From Pseudocercospora fijiensis CIRAD86 (Eukaryota; Ascomycota; Dothideomycetes; Mycosphaerellales; Mycosphaerellaceae): 64,000 bases of DNA. Made by a program: the position numbers and the translations under genes. The stretch is from NCBI RefSeq assembly GCF_000340215.1, contig NW_006921533.1, positions 8,318,641 to 8,382,640 of the forward strand, given 5' to 3'. The notes below the pieces were generated by a model. That model was not told where the DNA came from. It saw only the letters and a list, made by a program, of their open reading frames with translations, and did no database searches. Below are positions 44,760-58,041 of the stretch, piece after piece (the stretch's first letter is position 1; each line of letters starts with the position of its first letter).

Positions 44760-47700
44760 TAAATTAGGATTACTAGCTATATACCTACCGACTTAAAGAG
44801 ACTTCTAATAAAGTTTACGCGCTATTCTATTGCGCCAATCTCCGGGCCTAACGTTAAAGAGAGAGGGCTCGGGTATTACGAGCGGTTAGTATATATACCC
44901 TATATAAGAGGGTAGCTAACAAGATTAAGCCTATAAAGGGCAGCGTATATATAACCGATAGGTCTAATCCTAGCGGAAATCCTAACTAGCGACAAAAGTG
45001 CCTTAACCGCGAAGCGATATTAATACCTAGGGATAGTCTATACGACTAGAGGTACATTACTAAAAAGTTCTCCGCTATTCCTAGGGGATCGAGGCTAACG
45101 CCGGAGAGACTAGCGAATATCAAACCTAGTATCGAGCTTTCGGATCTTAAACTAGATTTGCTATACGAGCTTCTATATAACCGCGAAGCCGTATTAGTAT
45201 ATAACTTTACGCATCTAGGCAGGATTAACCCGGAGGTTGCCCCTCTATAGAGGATCCGAACGATCGAGTATAAGCCTTAGGCTTACCTAGGGTTTAAGCT
45301 AAACCTAAGCCTAAGAGGTATAGTTAAGGATATAATACGGCAGCGTGTAAAGGCTAGCACCTTAGAGCCTTCCTATGCCTCGTATCGCAACCTATACTTC
45401 CTAGTTTAGAAGAAGATAGCTCCTAGGGAACTAAAGAAGTACCGTCTAATTAACGCTATACAAAAGTTTAACGTAGTTACGATTAGAGATACTAACCTCC
45501 CTTCGGAGACTAATAGGTTCTTAGAAGCCTTTGCTAACTATATAGTAGCCTCGCTAGTTAATGTTTTCTCGGGCTACGACTAGATCCCTCTCTATCCTAA
45601 TAGCCGCGACCTTACTAGTTTCGAGATACCTCTTAGGCTATATAGACAAACTACCCTTCTATAAGGGGCAACTAACTCCGTAGCCTAGTTCGTTCGTATT
45701 ATAAACCAAGTCCTCGCGGCCTATATCTCTTATATAGCGATGCCTTTCCTTAACGATATCGGTATTAAGGGCCCTAAAACTAGGTACGATAATAAAGAAG
45801 TAGAGCCTAGCATCCGTAGGTTCTTTCTCGAACACATTTAGAACCTCGATAGTGTCCTCTACGACCTAGAGCGAGCTAACCTAACGGTATATAGGGAGAA
45901 GCTTTAGCTCCTATACAAACGAATAAACATTGTCGGGTTTGTAACTAATAAGAACGGCCGCTATCCTAATAATGTACGGGTCCTAAAGATTGTGTCCTAG
46001 CCCGACCCTACCTATTAGAAAGATATCCGGATCTAGCTTAGAGTAGTCTCCTACTTCCGTATCTAGGTCGAAAACTTTGCGTTAGTATACAAGCCTCTAT
46101 ACGCCTTACTTAAGAAGGATATAGAGTTTAAATAGACCTCCGTTTACTAAGCCGCTAAGGATAAGGTTACTAAGGCACTTGTTAGCGCGCCTACGCTTAC
46201 CTCTATTAACTACTCGGAAGGCGTAGGTCTATTAATTGTTGCTGTCGACTCGAGCGGGGAAGGCTATAGCGAGATACTAATATAGTATAATCGTAAGGAG
46301 CCCTCCTTACGTTACCCTATCTAGTACGAGTCCGGTCTATAGAAACCTATCGAGGCCTAATACGATACTAGCAAGCGAGAGTGCCTTAGTGTCTACAAGG
46401 CTCTTAAGAAGTTCCGACCTTAGCTCTTTAGAGTGTTCTTTCGCCTAGAAGTCGACGCTTAGACGCTAGTCTATTAACTTAACCGTATAGCCTCCGACCT
46501 ACCTAACTCTACGATAGCTCGGTAGGTTGCCTAGATCTATTTATTTGATTTCGACGTCTTCTATATTCCTAGCAAGAAGCATACTAGACCGGATAGCCTT
46601 TCTAGAAGGCCTACTATAGAAGAAGATATCGCCGAGATAATAGAAGAAGAGGATATCGACGCGGTTATTAACCGTACCTTCTTTACTGCCTTCTATATTA
46701 ACGCTATGCCGGTAATTACTAGGTCTACTACCGACGACTAACCTAGTAACTACTAACTAGCCTAACGAAGACCCTGCTACTAACGGCGAGGACTAGGACG
46801 ATGCTAAGGCGGGCGAACTAGGTAGGGATAATATCCTTAATAGGGTCTACTCCGACGACTCCTATAATATCGCCTACTTCCTTACCTATACGAAGAGAGC
46901 TCCTAGTCTATTAAGGAGTTAATACCGTCGTGTTATTCGCTATTCCCGGAGGTTCCTTATTAAAGATCGCATCCTTTAGCGATAGGCTATAATTAATATA
47001 CCGCTCTAGCGTATTATTAATAATCTAGCAGCCCGATAAGAAATCCTTCGCTCCGTTTACGACAAGCTCGGCTACCGGGCGGCGGAGGGCACCTTCGATA
47101 TCCTTCGTCGACGCTACTAGTAGGACGGCGTATAGGCTAACGTCTCCCGCTACTATAAGAGCTGTCCTAAGTGTAACTTTAGGAATAGCTACCGACGTCT
47201 AGGGGAGCTACGTATCCCTACTACCTAGTTAGTTAGGGAGCGGTAGTATAGCGATAGGGTCTATCTTAGCCGCAACAATAGCCTATATATTATTCGAGAG
47301 AGTCTTTCTCGATAGCCGGAGGCCTATTATTTCTATAAAGGTTGCGGTGCTATTAATACCCGTAATATAGCTACCTTCCTATTTAAGGATCTATTTTGCC
47401 GCTAGGGAACACCTTACGAGGTTATCTTAGACAACGCTACGAACAATATAGCTAAGGAGGTTTAAGCGCTGCTTGTTTCGTATAGGGCGAAGAACGTTCG
47501 CATCTCCCCGTACTATCCCTAGTCGAATGCTATTATTAAGCGCGGCTATCGGTCGTTAATTGATGCCCTATCTAAGATAACTAATAGTAGCGATAGATTA
47601 ATTCCTATTTCTACCCGCGTCCTAGCCCTTCTCTAGGCGGACCGAACTACTATTGTCGATACGACTAGACTTATACTAGCGGAACTTATAATTAGGAGGG

Positions 47701-48290
47701 ACGCCGTTCTTCCTATTAAATTGTCCTATCGCACGTACGGCGTTTACGATTAGGGGTCTGTTCGTACTAGGGTAGATCTTCTTACCCTACGAGCTAAGGC
47801 TCTTAAGGATATAACTACGACTTCTTAGGAGGGTCTTGCTCGACAATGTCGCCTTCGGGAGGAAGCTAAGCAGTATTTTAATAACTATAATGCTATTGAT
47901 TAGGAACCTCTAAAGGTTAGCGATATAGTCCTTCTATACCGGTCCGAACTAGAGTATAGTTACTCCTATAAGCTAGCCTTTAAGTAGAAGGGTCCTTATA
48001 GAGTAAAGGAGGTCCTTTACTCGGGTTCCGTATACCTTCTTTAGGAGCTAGATAGTGCTACCTTAAAGTACTCTTACCCTCGGGCTAATCTAAAGAAGAT
48101 CGTTAAGTTACGCGAACCTGCCCGCCCTCTACTAACCGAGGAGGAAGTTAGTGCCTCTATAGACCGTCTACCGTCCTTAGATGCCTATCGGGAGGAGGAT
48201 CCTACCGCTATTCTAGATCCTGTTCTGCCTAAGAACTATACCTATCCCTAGATTCGTCTTAGTAAGCTATTAGGAATAACTTAAGAATAA
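44760..48290 (+). pseudogene. pol region of inner element (RT, RNase H, integrase)
   Basis: Broken gypsy-type pol. The RT core is at about 45.38-45.85 kb (KKYRLINAIQKFNVVTI, ...VFSGYD, then FLNDIGIKGPKTRYD). The catalytic F-L-D-D now reads F-L-N-D at 45746-45757, a G-to-A change in a TG context as RIP would make. The RNase H region is near 46.2-46.5 kb (VAVDSSGEGYSEIL). Integrase at 46.9-47.8 kb has a partial zinc-finger (CPKCNF at 47163) and the core block EVILDNATNNIAKEV. RT and integrase lie in different frames, so an indel adds to the nonsense codons. Confidence 0.85.
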
Positions 48291-48726
48291 AAGGAGGGTT
48301 ATATACGGATTAACTATATATAGAGCGTTTCCGATATTGATTCCGATTCTAATAGTAAACTAGACTTCTAGCTATCTAACTCTAACTCCGAGGAACCTAA
48401 CTAGTCTAGCGATAAAGACTGCCTAGAATTATAGCTAGACGACCCCGAGACTAAATAATCGTATATCCTTTCCTGCCTCTACTACGTTGCTTTCCTTGCC
48501 TCTATTAACTATTCTCCGCGCTGTTAATATAGAGCGCTGCCCTTTAGCTTTAGTCCTTACTACCTATTCCTAGTTCCTACGGATGTTAATACTCTTAGTT
48601 ATTGCCCTCCTTTGCTTTTACTTTGTCTATTGTTTTGCTCTTTTGTCTTTTGCCTTCGATTGATGTTACTATAGCTTTACTCTTTTTGTATTTCCTTAGA
48701 AAAGAACTATACGAGGCATAACTTCT

Positions 48727-48750
48727 AAATAACACCCCGGGGGTAGCATT
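48727..48750 (-). repeat. C4G5 quasi-palindrome, copy 3 (after pol, inverted)
   Basis: Inverted relative to the others: GGGGGTAGCATT lies on the right side. Marks the end of the pol module. Confidence 0.85.
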
Positions 48751-49157
48751 CGGAAGCTAGCCGAACCTAACCTCCCGCCCTTCTAGGACTACTTCCCTCT
48801 AGTTTCCTAGTCTCTAGCAACCGCCCTTAGGTAGTAACGATAATAAGATACTCCGCTAGAGAAGATTGTTCCTGCCCTAATTAGTATTAGTTACGTAGGA
48901 CACTAAGAAAGGGAGGATCCCTCTCCCTTCCTAGCTCTTAGATAGACGTAGCAACCTAGGCCTATAGCCTCTAAGAATAGGGACCTTAGGCCGCTAAGCT
49001 TAGTGTCTAGAAGAAAGAAGAACACACGGGCTACGTTTATATGCCTACTACTATAAAAGGTAATACTGTATCTACAACGACAGTACTATAGGCTAATACG
49101 AGCTACGCTAGGCCTAGGCGATTTGCTCCTAATTGCCGAGCATCTCTAGAGAAAAGC

Positions 49158-49182
49158 TAATGCTACCCCGGGGGTATTATTA
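49158..49182 (+). repeat. C4G5 quasi-palindrome, copy 4 (before third frame)
   Basis: Same 25-nt motif in direct orientation, about 0.45 kb upstream of the third long frame. Confidence 0.9.
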
Positions 49183-49602
49183 GTCCCGCTAGCCTTACTA
49201 CTATAGATTACTACTAGGTACTCGAACTAACTAGTTACATTTCGAGTGCGCGGGAATCTGCGAAAGCTAGGGGTTAATAAAGGCGCGTAGTCGCTACTAG
49301 CAATTAGCTAGATCGATTGTTAAACTTTAGCCGCCCTACTAATAAAGGAGTCTCGTATACAGCTTTACTTTTTAGGGTCTATATATAATCGTTATCCGTT
49401 TGCTTTACCGGAACACACGGGCTACGCTACCTTCGCACCCTATTTAAGGCGAGCCTTCTAAGCTCTTTCTTCTACTCGAATACTAACTAACTTACTACCG
49501 CCTACCCCCCCTTCTTCTATCTAAACCCTTTAATTATTATTAATAAGCTACGAACGTTTTTGCAAGCTCGTTACTAACTCCTTTCCGCTCCGGTCGACTA
49601 AG

Positions 49603-52410
49603 ATATCTTCTAGCGCCCTAAATCCGCTAGGTGCTAGTAGCAGTAGCAACCTACTAGCCCTAAACCTAGGCGTACTAGTCTCGATCGAAGCCCTATCCGA
49701 TAGCGCCTTAGCTGCTACAACTAGCCTCGAGCACTGCTTCTAGATCGTTACTGCCCTTAAAGACCCTTAAGAGAAGATCTAGAACGCTCGTACCCTGCTA
49801 CGCGTTATTAATAGGAATATTAAGAAGGCTGCTATCTTAGTTGCGTACGGTATAAACAACTTGCGTTAGTCTATCGGTAAGCGTATCTTTAAGCGCGAGG
49901 TTCTTAACGATATAGATATCGAATAAGCCTTTCCTATCGTCTATAGCCTCGAGACGGCCGGCACCTAGATTCGTTTACGCTTTAAGACCCTCGACTAGGC
50001 CTTCGAATATTAGGGGGGACTAAGCAGTCTTCCTAAGAGCCTTATTAACTTCGCCTATAGTAGATAAGAGCGTGCTAAGTAGGTCTCTTCGTTCGTTAAC
50101 AAGTATAAGGTCCGTCGTTAAGGCGCCGAGCATCTTTCCCGTACTATAATCTATCGTATATCTACTACTAGTAAGAAGGTAGGTAAGTAGTTACTTAACT
50201 TGTCCTTTACGCTTAACGACTTTACGATAGCCTACTAGAAGAAGCACTACGATGCGATTGTCTAGGTCGATCTTAACGTATAGACAACTAAGGATCTACT
50301 AAAAGAGAAGGGCTATCGTATTAATAGTATAGGCTTTATTGTTAAAGGTTAAGAGGCTCCTATCGTTAATGTCCTTAAACGTAAGGCTCTTCGCCTAGAA
50401 ACCGAGGCCGATATAGCTACTAGTCTTGCGCTCGCTATAGAAATGTAGGCTAAAGATCGTCGCTCGACCCGCAACCGTAAGGTCCCTTAAGAAGTTTAAG
50501 ACGAGCGCGCTAAGGCCGAAGTAGCGCGCAAGAAGGCATTATATACTCGCTAGGCCCTCCGTAAGGCTAGTAAGAAGTATAGCACTCCTTCTAGTACCGA
50601 CTATAGCACTAACTATAGTACTAACTATAGTAACTCGGATGTTAATATACTAGATATACTACTAGAAGATGTCTCCTCCGAAGGCTCCTTTAGCGAGCGT
50701 AGGGATAGAGGCCTCTCGCCGATCCTATTAACTAAGAACATCTATAGTTCTTATAAGGGCGACTCTATTACGTACCTTATTACTAAGATCGATATAGTTC
50801 CTAAAGCCGATATAGGCAAAGCTCCTACTGCCCTATCTATCTATTAATAGCTCGACGACCTTAGTAAGCTAGGTAAAGAGCGGTTTACTATATATGCTAA
50901 CTATATTAAGAAGGCTACTAAGGTCTATAGTCTCTATACTAGTGCTAAGACGAGTGTCCTTATTAGCCGCCTATTAAAGATTAGACGTAATATCGCTAAT
51001 TAAGATGCCTTCGCTGCCCTTAAGGCTAATTAGGCCTATGCTAACTAGTTTCCTAGACGCCCTATTGCCGCCCCGATATCTCTAGGACTCTACGCGTTCA
51101 ACCCTACTAGTACTATTACTCGCGCCCTTACGCTAACAAATCGCTAGAGCAAGTTCGTTACCGGTATCCTTAGCTAAGGCACCTCCTTCGACCGCTTTCG
51201 CTAGACTAGCAATGCTATCTTCCCTTAAGTCTTTAGTTAGTTGCAAGAGCCTCGTAGAGTATATCTTCCTTTCCTTATCGACCTAATATAGGAGGAGTTT
51301 GAAATATACCTTTAGTATATACGTGCGATGCCTAAGTCTAAGTAGGAAGGCCGTAATGCCCTTTAAACTTATAGTATAAGTAACTAAATCGTCCGCTAGC
51401 ACCCTACCCTATAGCTCTTAGCTATCGCCCTTCGACCTAATTACGTATACGAGCTTATCTCTGTCCCTAAGCCTGCTAAGTTCTTTAAGGTTGGCGGTAC
51501 TTATAAAAACTGCCCTTCTAAGGAGTCTACTCGTCTCGGACAAGATATAGTTAAGCTCGTAGCTAGCGAGGGTGCTAGTTACCTACGTATTAAGGTCTGC
51601 CTTATATCTAAGGATAAGACTAGCTGCTCTACTATTGTCGAAGGTATATATTAGCCCGAGGTCTTTGCGAACTAGGTTAAGAAGCTTAAGGCTCGTAGCC
51701 TAGTCCTACTAAGCAAGATCGGCAAGCTTACTAATAAGTACCTTACCGACGACGACCTCGACTATATATTCGATAGTTAGCCTAATAGTAAGGGGCGTAA
51801 AGCGGAGTAGATCCTTAATTCTCTAAAGGAGTGCGAGGTCTCTATTTAGATACTATACCTACTATACAGTAATCTAAAGACTAAGAGCAACCGTATATTA
51901 ATTAACCTAGGCTACTCTCGCGTTATTAACGGCACTAAGGTTGAGGGCTACGAGAACTTAACAGTCTCTTAGGTTGCTAAAGCGTACCGCAATCTAACCG
52001 CCCTCCTAGCCTCTAACTCCTTCGTACTATTCGCTTTCCCTACGGCTATCTTAGTCGAAGGCCTCGGCTATATCTCCGACGCCCTAGTTAGTAGGATTCC
52101 TTAGTTAAGTTACGTTATTTAGAACGAAGTTAAACAGATCCTCTAGCTTAATAACGAAGGACTTAAGGAGTATCTATACGATTAGGAGAAAGCTACGACG
52201 GAAAAGGCTACTAACCTCCTCGTTAATCAAGCTTTCTACGAAGGACAGTACTTCGGCACTAATAGCTTTAACGTATACGGAGGAGATTTCGAGAGCCGAC
52301 TAGTAGATAAGGTTATTGCTAGTAAGGATTACGGCGCGTTAAAGCAATAGTAGGTCTATATAGTATTGCTTAGGAAGTCGTTTTTGCATAATTATAGTAT
52401 CTAGGATTAA
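49603..52410 (+). pseudogene. Unassigned third long frame (about 935 codons) of inner element
   Basis: One continuous frame runs from about 49.6 to 52.41 kb with no indel; all interruptions are TAG or TAA, none TGA, as expected when RIP turns TGG, CAA and CAG into stops. The start is uncertain; an ATA at 49603 could be a mutated ATG. It is Lys/Ala/Leu/Ser-rich. An early part looks helix-turn-helix-like (INRNIKKAAILVAYGINNLR, later VRR-GAEHLSRTIIYRI). A charged middle (about 50.4-50.7 kb) is followed by a Ser/Tyr/Thr stretch. The later half contains ALRPNYVYELISVPKPAKFF and YKNCPSKESTRLGQD. I recognise no retroelement or host domain. The TAA opening copy 5 of the quasi-palindrome is in frame with it. 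Confidence 0.75.
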
Positions 52411-52432
52411 TACTACCCCGGGGGTATTATTG
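52408..52432 (+). repeat. C4G5 quasi-palindrome, copy 5 (after third frame)
   Basis: Same motif, one A for G on the left side. Starts with the in-frame TAA closing the third frame, about 105 bp before the 3' LTR. Confidence 0.9.
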
Positions 52433-52538
52433 CGGAGTTGTGAAAATAGCCTTAGCTAAGAGTGCTAAGGATGCATATATATTTGTTTTAAGCGCGCAAT
52501 GTGAAGCGTGTCTAGTTAGAGACGAAGAAAGGGAGGGA

Positions 52539-52817
52539 CATTAGCTAGTAACCGGCCCTATACCTATAGGCTAGTTTTGAGCCTATATAAGAGGCCTCCT
52601 TCTATAGAGTAGATAGATTATCAACCTCGTACAGCACATTGTTTATATTACACTTCTACAATGCCTATATTGTAGGGCTCTAGTTATTAGCCTAAGCGAT
52701 AGTCTCGTTATCCTATCTTGCTAAATATAGCTGCCTATATTGCTATAGGTTATATTACCCTCGGTAGCCTATACTATTGCTCTAAGTAGTAGTAGTAGTA
52801 TTGGTTTCCGTCCTTCA
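52539..52817 (+). repeat. 3' LTR of inner element
   Basis: 279 bp, CATTAGCTAG to TCCTTCA. The purine tract 52524-52538 sits directly before it, and CTAG of the target duplication directly after it. Confidence 0.93.
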
Positions 52818-52821
52818 CTAG

Positions 52822-55800
52822 TCTAGGATTTTCTCGACTTTAAACTTATTTTCTTCCTTAGGTTAGAAGTGAAATGTTTCTTAATACGGTGTTTCGGCGT
52901 CTATAGGTTCTAGTATAGAGATATAGAATACTAGGTAGATTTTTGCGTCGTCCGGTAGTTTAAGTCGGTAATTAACTAGTCCTTTAGGCTTATTAATCAA
53001 AAATAGCCCGACTTTAACGTAGTCTAGTTTCCCAGTCGATCTCCGGGTTTTTAGATTCTTTATTAGGAGGTAGACCTTATCCCCCTTTTTTAGCTAAGGT
53101 GCCATTTTTCGTTTATTATTATACGGTCCCGTAATCTTTTCTTAAGACTCGGTAATTGCCCTTTGCAATTGTTTATATACCTGCTTTAAGTCTTCTAAAG
53201 CGACTATCGCTTTATCCGCGTATAGATACTGTAAATACTATTCTCCGAATAGCTACGGATATTTCCTAAAATTAGCGAAGAATAGTGTTTCTTTCGTAGT
53301 CTCAGATTACTAATTGTTTAGTGTAAGTTGTGCTATAGGCAATAGCGATGCCTAATTGTTCTATACGTAATTGACGTAGTGCCGTAAGTATACCTCTAAG
53401 GCCTAATTCTTAATTTCCGTTTAGCCGTCTATCTATAGATAGTATGCCGTTAATAGCTTGTGCTTAATTCTAAGTGTCGCTATAAGCGTCTTCTAGTAGT
53501 TTGACGTAAAGAGCTTGTCTCTATCCGTAATATAGGTCCTTAGGAATCCGTAGTATCGTACAAGTCTATCTAGTACGAGGTATCCGAGTTGCTCTACTAT
53601 ACTTGCTTCGTTAGTAGGAATGAAGTATATATATTTCGTAAGCCTATCGACTATAATAAGTATTATGTCGTAGCTATATCCTATAACTGGATCCGTAGAT
53701 TTTAGTAGTTTCGTAATAAAGTCTATTATAACTTCGTCCTATAGTTTATCTAGTAGCGTCCTAAATTAGATATGTCTATATTTAGCGTGTCTATTAGCCT
53801 TGTTACGCTAACATTATAGACATTTCTTAATATATTCTAGAACTCGTTGTCGCATATATAGGAATCCGAAGCTTCGCTTAACTAGTTCTATTGTTTTTGA
53901 AACTCTAGGGTGTCTATTTTCTAGTCCGTCGTAGTATTGTCGTATACACTCCGTAACTCGTTCCTTAGGTACTTAGTATTTCCTATATTCGATTAGGAAC
54001 TGTTCTTCTATATCCTAAAGAACTCGTATAGTATAGTTAAATTCTTTTGTATTAGTACTAAGGCTTCCGTCTTAGTTTGCTTTTAATATCTGCTGCTATA
54101 CTAGTTCGTAACCCTCTATATAGTTGCTACGGCGGCTTAGTGCGTCGGCTCGTCCGTTCTCGCGTCCTAGGGTATAGCGGATTTCGAACTTATACTATCC
54201 TAGTAGCTCCGACTAGCGGGCCTGCCTTCGGGTTAGTACTTTAGTCGTAGTAAAGTAAGTCAGATTCTTATAATTAGAAAGAATCGTAAGACTTAGTACT
54301 CCTTCCGCGTATACTCTCTAGTATTATAGTAATATAACTATCGTAAGTAGCTCCTTATTATAGATATCGTAGTTCTATTCCGCGGGTAACATCTTTCTCG
54401 AGTAATAGGCTACCGGGTATCGTTTCCCGTTATGCTCCTATATAAGGCATACTCCTATAGCCCTATCCGACGCGTCTGTTTCTATTTAGACCGCCTTATT
54501 TCTATCGAATAATCGTAGCGTTAGCGCAGAAACGCATTGCTTCTTTAGCTGCCTAAACGCTTCGTCTTCCTTCGTGCTCTAGTTCTATTTCTTGTCTTTC
54601 TTTATAAGCTCCGTAAGGGGTGCCGCTGTCTTAGAGTAGCCCTCGATGAATTTCCTATTATAGTTAGCTAATCCTAAGAATAATTGTACGTCTTTAACGC
54701 ATATAGGCGTTAGCTATTCCTATATTAACTTAGTTTTTTCTAGATCAATCCTAATTCCTATAGTACTAATAATAAATCCTAGGAACTTAACTTCCTTTTT
54801 ATAGAATTCGCATTTCTTAGGTATAGTCTTAAATCCTACTTAAGTAAATCGTTTAAAGACGTCCTACACTATTCGTATATAGTCCGCGAGAGCTCCCTTA
54901 GTATAGACTAAGATATCGTCTATATATACGATAACGTATATGTCTAGAAGGTCTCGGAGGACTTCGTTTATAAGGTCTTAATATAACGCTAGGGCATTTA
55001 TAAGTCCTATAGGCATAACTAAGAATTCGTAAAGCCTATATCTTATTCGGAATGCTGTTATCTATTCGTATCTAGCTACTATACGTATTGCGTAAAACGT
55101 ATCGCGTAGGTCAATCTTCGTATACTAGTCTAATCTAGTTAATCGGTCTTACATTTCTTCGATGTTCGGTAGTAGGTACCGATTCTTAAATATAATGTCG
55201 TTAAGTCGTCTAAAATCGACTACTAGCCGTCCTTCGTCTAATCCGGCTTTCGGAACGAACATTACTAGTAAGGCTGCCGAGGATATCGACTTCCGTATCT
55301 AGCCTTTTTCTAGTTTCTCTTTTAGCTACTTGTCTAGGGTTTTAAGCTCTTTCTTAGATATTGCGTATAAGGGTCCCTATAGAGGCTCTTTCCTAGGCTA
55401 TAAGTATATCTTATAATCCTATAGTTAGTGTTTAGGTAAGGCTGCCTTACCTCTCTCCTCTTTAAAGAGTCGCTTCTACTTACTATACTCTTTAGGAATG
55501 TTTAGGTCCGAGATTCTAGTTTTATTCTTCGATAGCGTATAACTTCTATCCTTCCCGTAATTATTATTATAACCCTCCTAACCTAACGGTAGTATCGATC
55601 CGGATTGAATACGGTCCTCCGTAATTCCTATCGACGCAAACGTCTTACGAGTCGCTCTGCGTTTATTAATCTCATCTGCCTACGAACGCTGCCGCTATAT
55701 AGGTTGAATACCGATTATATAGTCGCATTCCTTAAATATAAGTACTCCTCTTCTCTAGTCTACAACTAGGTTATATTTTCTTAACTAAGGTATGCCTAAT

Positions 55801-57950
55801 ATAATATTATAACTAGCTATATTAGTAACATCTAAGACAATTTCCTCGTAGTACTATTAGATAGCTAGTAGTAACGGTATCGTTTCTCGTTCTATACTAG
55901 GTAGCGGTAACCTATCTACTACTATAAGTTTATACGCTCCTTCTTTCCTACTTCGGGTTACGATCCCTCGGCTTTTAACGAATAATTCGGAGGCAAAGTT
56001 CCCGCTCGCTCCGGAATCTATTAATATACTCGTCGAGTACCCGTTAATAATAACTTTTATACGGAAGACTGCTATTAATACTTAAGCGCTTTCGGTATTA
56101 AGGAACTCTCTTAGAACGCTCTAATCTAGAGAGTTAGTCCGTTTCCCGACTAATTAGTAGCCTAACGTTATTCTAACTAGCTACGGATCCGTAGTCCTAC
56201 CGTTCGTGCTTCTTCGGCGTATAATTTTTCTTCGAGGGTGTCGTTATATATATCCCGTCCCTACGCTACTATAGCCTTTCGGTATTGCTAATTTAATCGC
56301 TAGACCGTCTAACGTATATCTTAAGTAATAATCGTCCTTTCGTTAGGTAGGACGTATCCGTAGGGCGTAATTATACTTCCTATCGGTACTCGCTCTATAA
56401 TAAAGTTATAGTACGTATAGTCTATAGGTATCCGGGGGTAATTCTAGAATTTTGCCTATAAGCTTATCTAGAAATAATTAAATTAGATAGGATCGACCTT
56501 CCGTTATCCGTTAACCTTTAGAAACATTTCCTCGTATTTACGTAGTAGATATAAGGCGATTATTCGCGCTACTATAGGTGTATCTATTATAAACATAAGG
56601 ATCGTATCGTCGTTAATCCCGAATTCGTCTTTACTTTCTTTATTCGTAGTTTCTTCCTCGGTATCTAAACTTCCTTCTAAATCTTCTTGCTATTCCTCCT
56701 CCTACTAAGGGGACTCCGGTACTTCTAGGATAGCTCCTAACTCCTCTTCGGGAGGGAATAAAGCTTCCGGATCTCGGTTTTCTTTATCGTCGGTATCTAA
56801 GCAAGATTTATTAATCGTTTCTTCTTCTAACTAGGATTTCGTATCTTCTCGTACGAGTCGCCTAATCTAAGGGAAGAATCCTGCTTCTATTTTAGCAGAA
56901 TAATAAATTTAGTATTAGTCGTCGTAACAGAATCTCTAGTAAAGGGTTCTATATACGGGTTCTTATCGTTATGCTATTATATAGATTTGTCGTAGCTCTT
57001 TCTTTACGACCTCTACGTAGGTCCTCGGCGTACTATTAGTAGAGTATAGCCCTACTATTATTTAGTAGCCTCCTCTGTCCGAGTCCTTTCGTTACATTAT
57101 ATTAAACTGTTCGCGTCGTACTATATTCTTAGCGCGGTAGTTCCGTACTATATAGCCTTCCTTACTATACGTATAGCAAGTCAATCTTCCTACTTTCTTA
57201 GGCAAACTCTTGCCTTTTCTTCCTTTAAATACTCGACCCTTCTAGGTAGCGTCTAGCTCTATTAGTTGCGCTCTATAGTAGTTGTTCCTCTTTAGTTTAT
57301 CGTAGGTACTATAGTTTCGTCTATTATCGTATCTAGGAGTATAACTAGCTTTTCTAGAAGTCTTAGAATCGTAGCGTCGTTCTAAAGCTCGTTCGTAGAG
57401 CCTATCGTCGAGATCGATCGTAACCTTAACTAATGTTCCTATATTATCTATTTTTCTACCGTCGCGTATAAGCTCGTCCTTAACGTTGTCCTTAAGACCT
57501 CGCCGATACATTATTATAAGAGCTTCGTCGTCCTAATCCGTAAGTTAGGCGTATTCCTAGAATTTAGCGGCGTAATCGGTATATAACCCTTTCTAAGTTA
57601 AGTATTAGATAACCCTAACTGCGGTAGCAACCTCGTTAGAAGATCCGAAGACCTTCTTTATCGTACGCTTAAGATGTTCGTAGCTTACGAAGATTCTATT
57701 CGAGTAGTCGGTCCCGTTACTATCTAGATAGGTCCTAAGAAATAGTTTAACCTAATGCTAAGCCCTACCTCGTATAAACGTCGTTGCGAAGACTAGCTTT
57801 AAGTTGTTTTAAACCTAGTTAAATATAAAATACATATCTATCTAGCTAACCTAGGTATCGAACTTGTCTCGGTCGCTATAATAAAAGTCTAGCTTTCCGA
57901 TCTTAAGGGAATCGTTTCCGGTATAGGTTCCTAGTATACTACTAATACTA
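52822..57950 (-). pseudogene. gag-pol region of outer gypsy element
   Basis: Read on the minus strand, gag lies at about 57.0-57.9 kb. Its open piece 57242-57511 shows YRRGLKDNVKDELIRDGRK and TIDLDDRLYERALERRYD, the gypsy gag signature. The RT active-site block (VIVYIDDILVY) is at about 54903-54935. Integrase near 53.3-53.8 kb gives DRLTKYIYFIPTNEA, FLRTYITDRDKLFTSNYWK and a DG-TE block. Nonsense codons are TAG/TAA. The 3' remainder of the element continues beyond the inner insertion at 39.5-40.5 kb. Confidence 0.88.
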
Positions 57951-58041
57951 GAGGTAGTACGTCGAGTACTGCCTATCTCGCTAGGGGCGGGAGTTCCCCT
58001 TCCGACTTATAATAAGGCACTTATCCTAAGGGCGTTTAAAG

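Larger units (their letters stand above)
40533..52817 (+). mobile_element. Inner nested gypsy-type LTR retrotransposon with an extra third frame
   Basis: A 12,285-bp plus-strand element inserted in the outer element. Two 279-bp LTRs are flanked by CTAG (40529-40532 and 52818-52821). A polypurine tract (GAAGAAAGGGAGGGA, 52524-52538) abuts the 3' LTR and fixes the orientation. Order: LTR, about 0.9 kb leader, gag-protease (41.7-44.7 kb), RT-RNase H-integrase (45.2-48.2 kb), then an unassigned frame (49.6-52.4 kb). It is about twice the size of an ordinary gypsy element. Extensive RIP nonsense codons show it is inactive. Confidence 0.92.
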
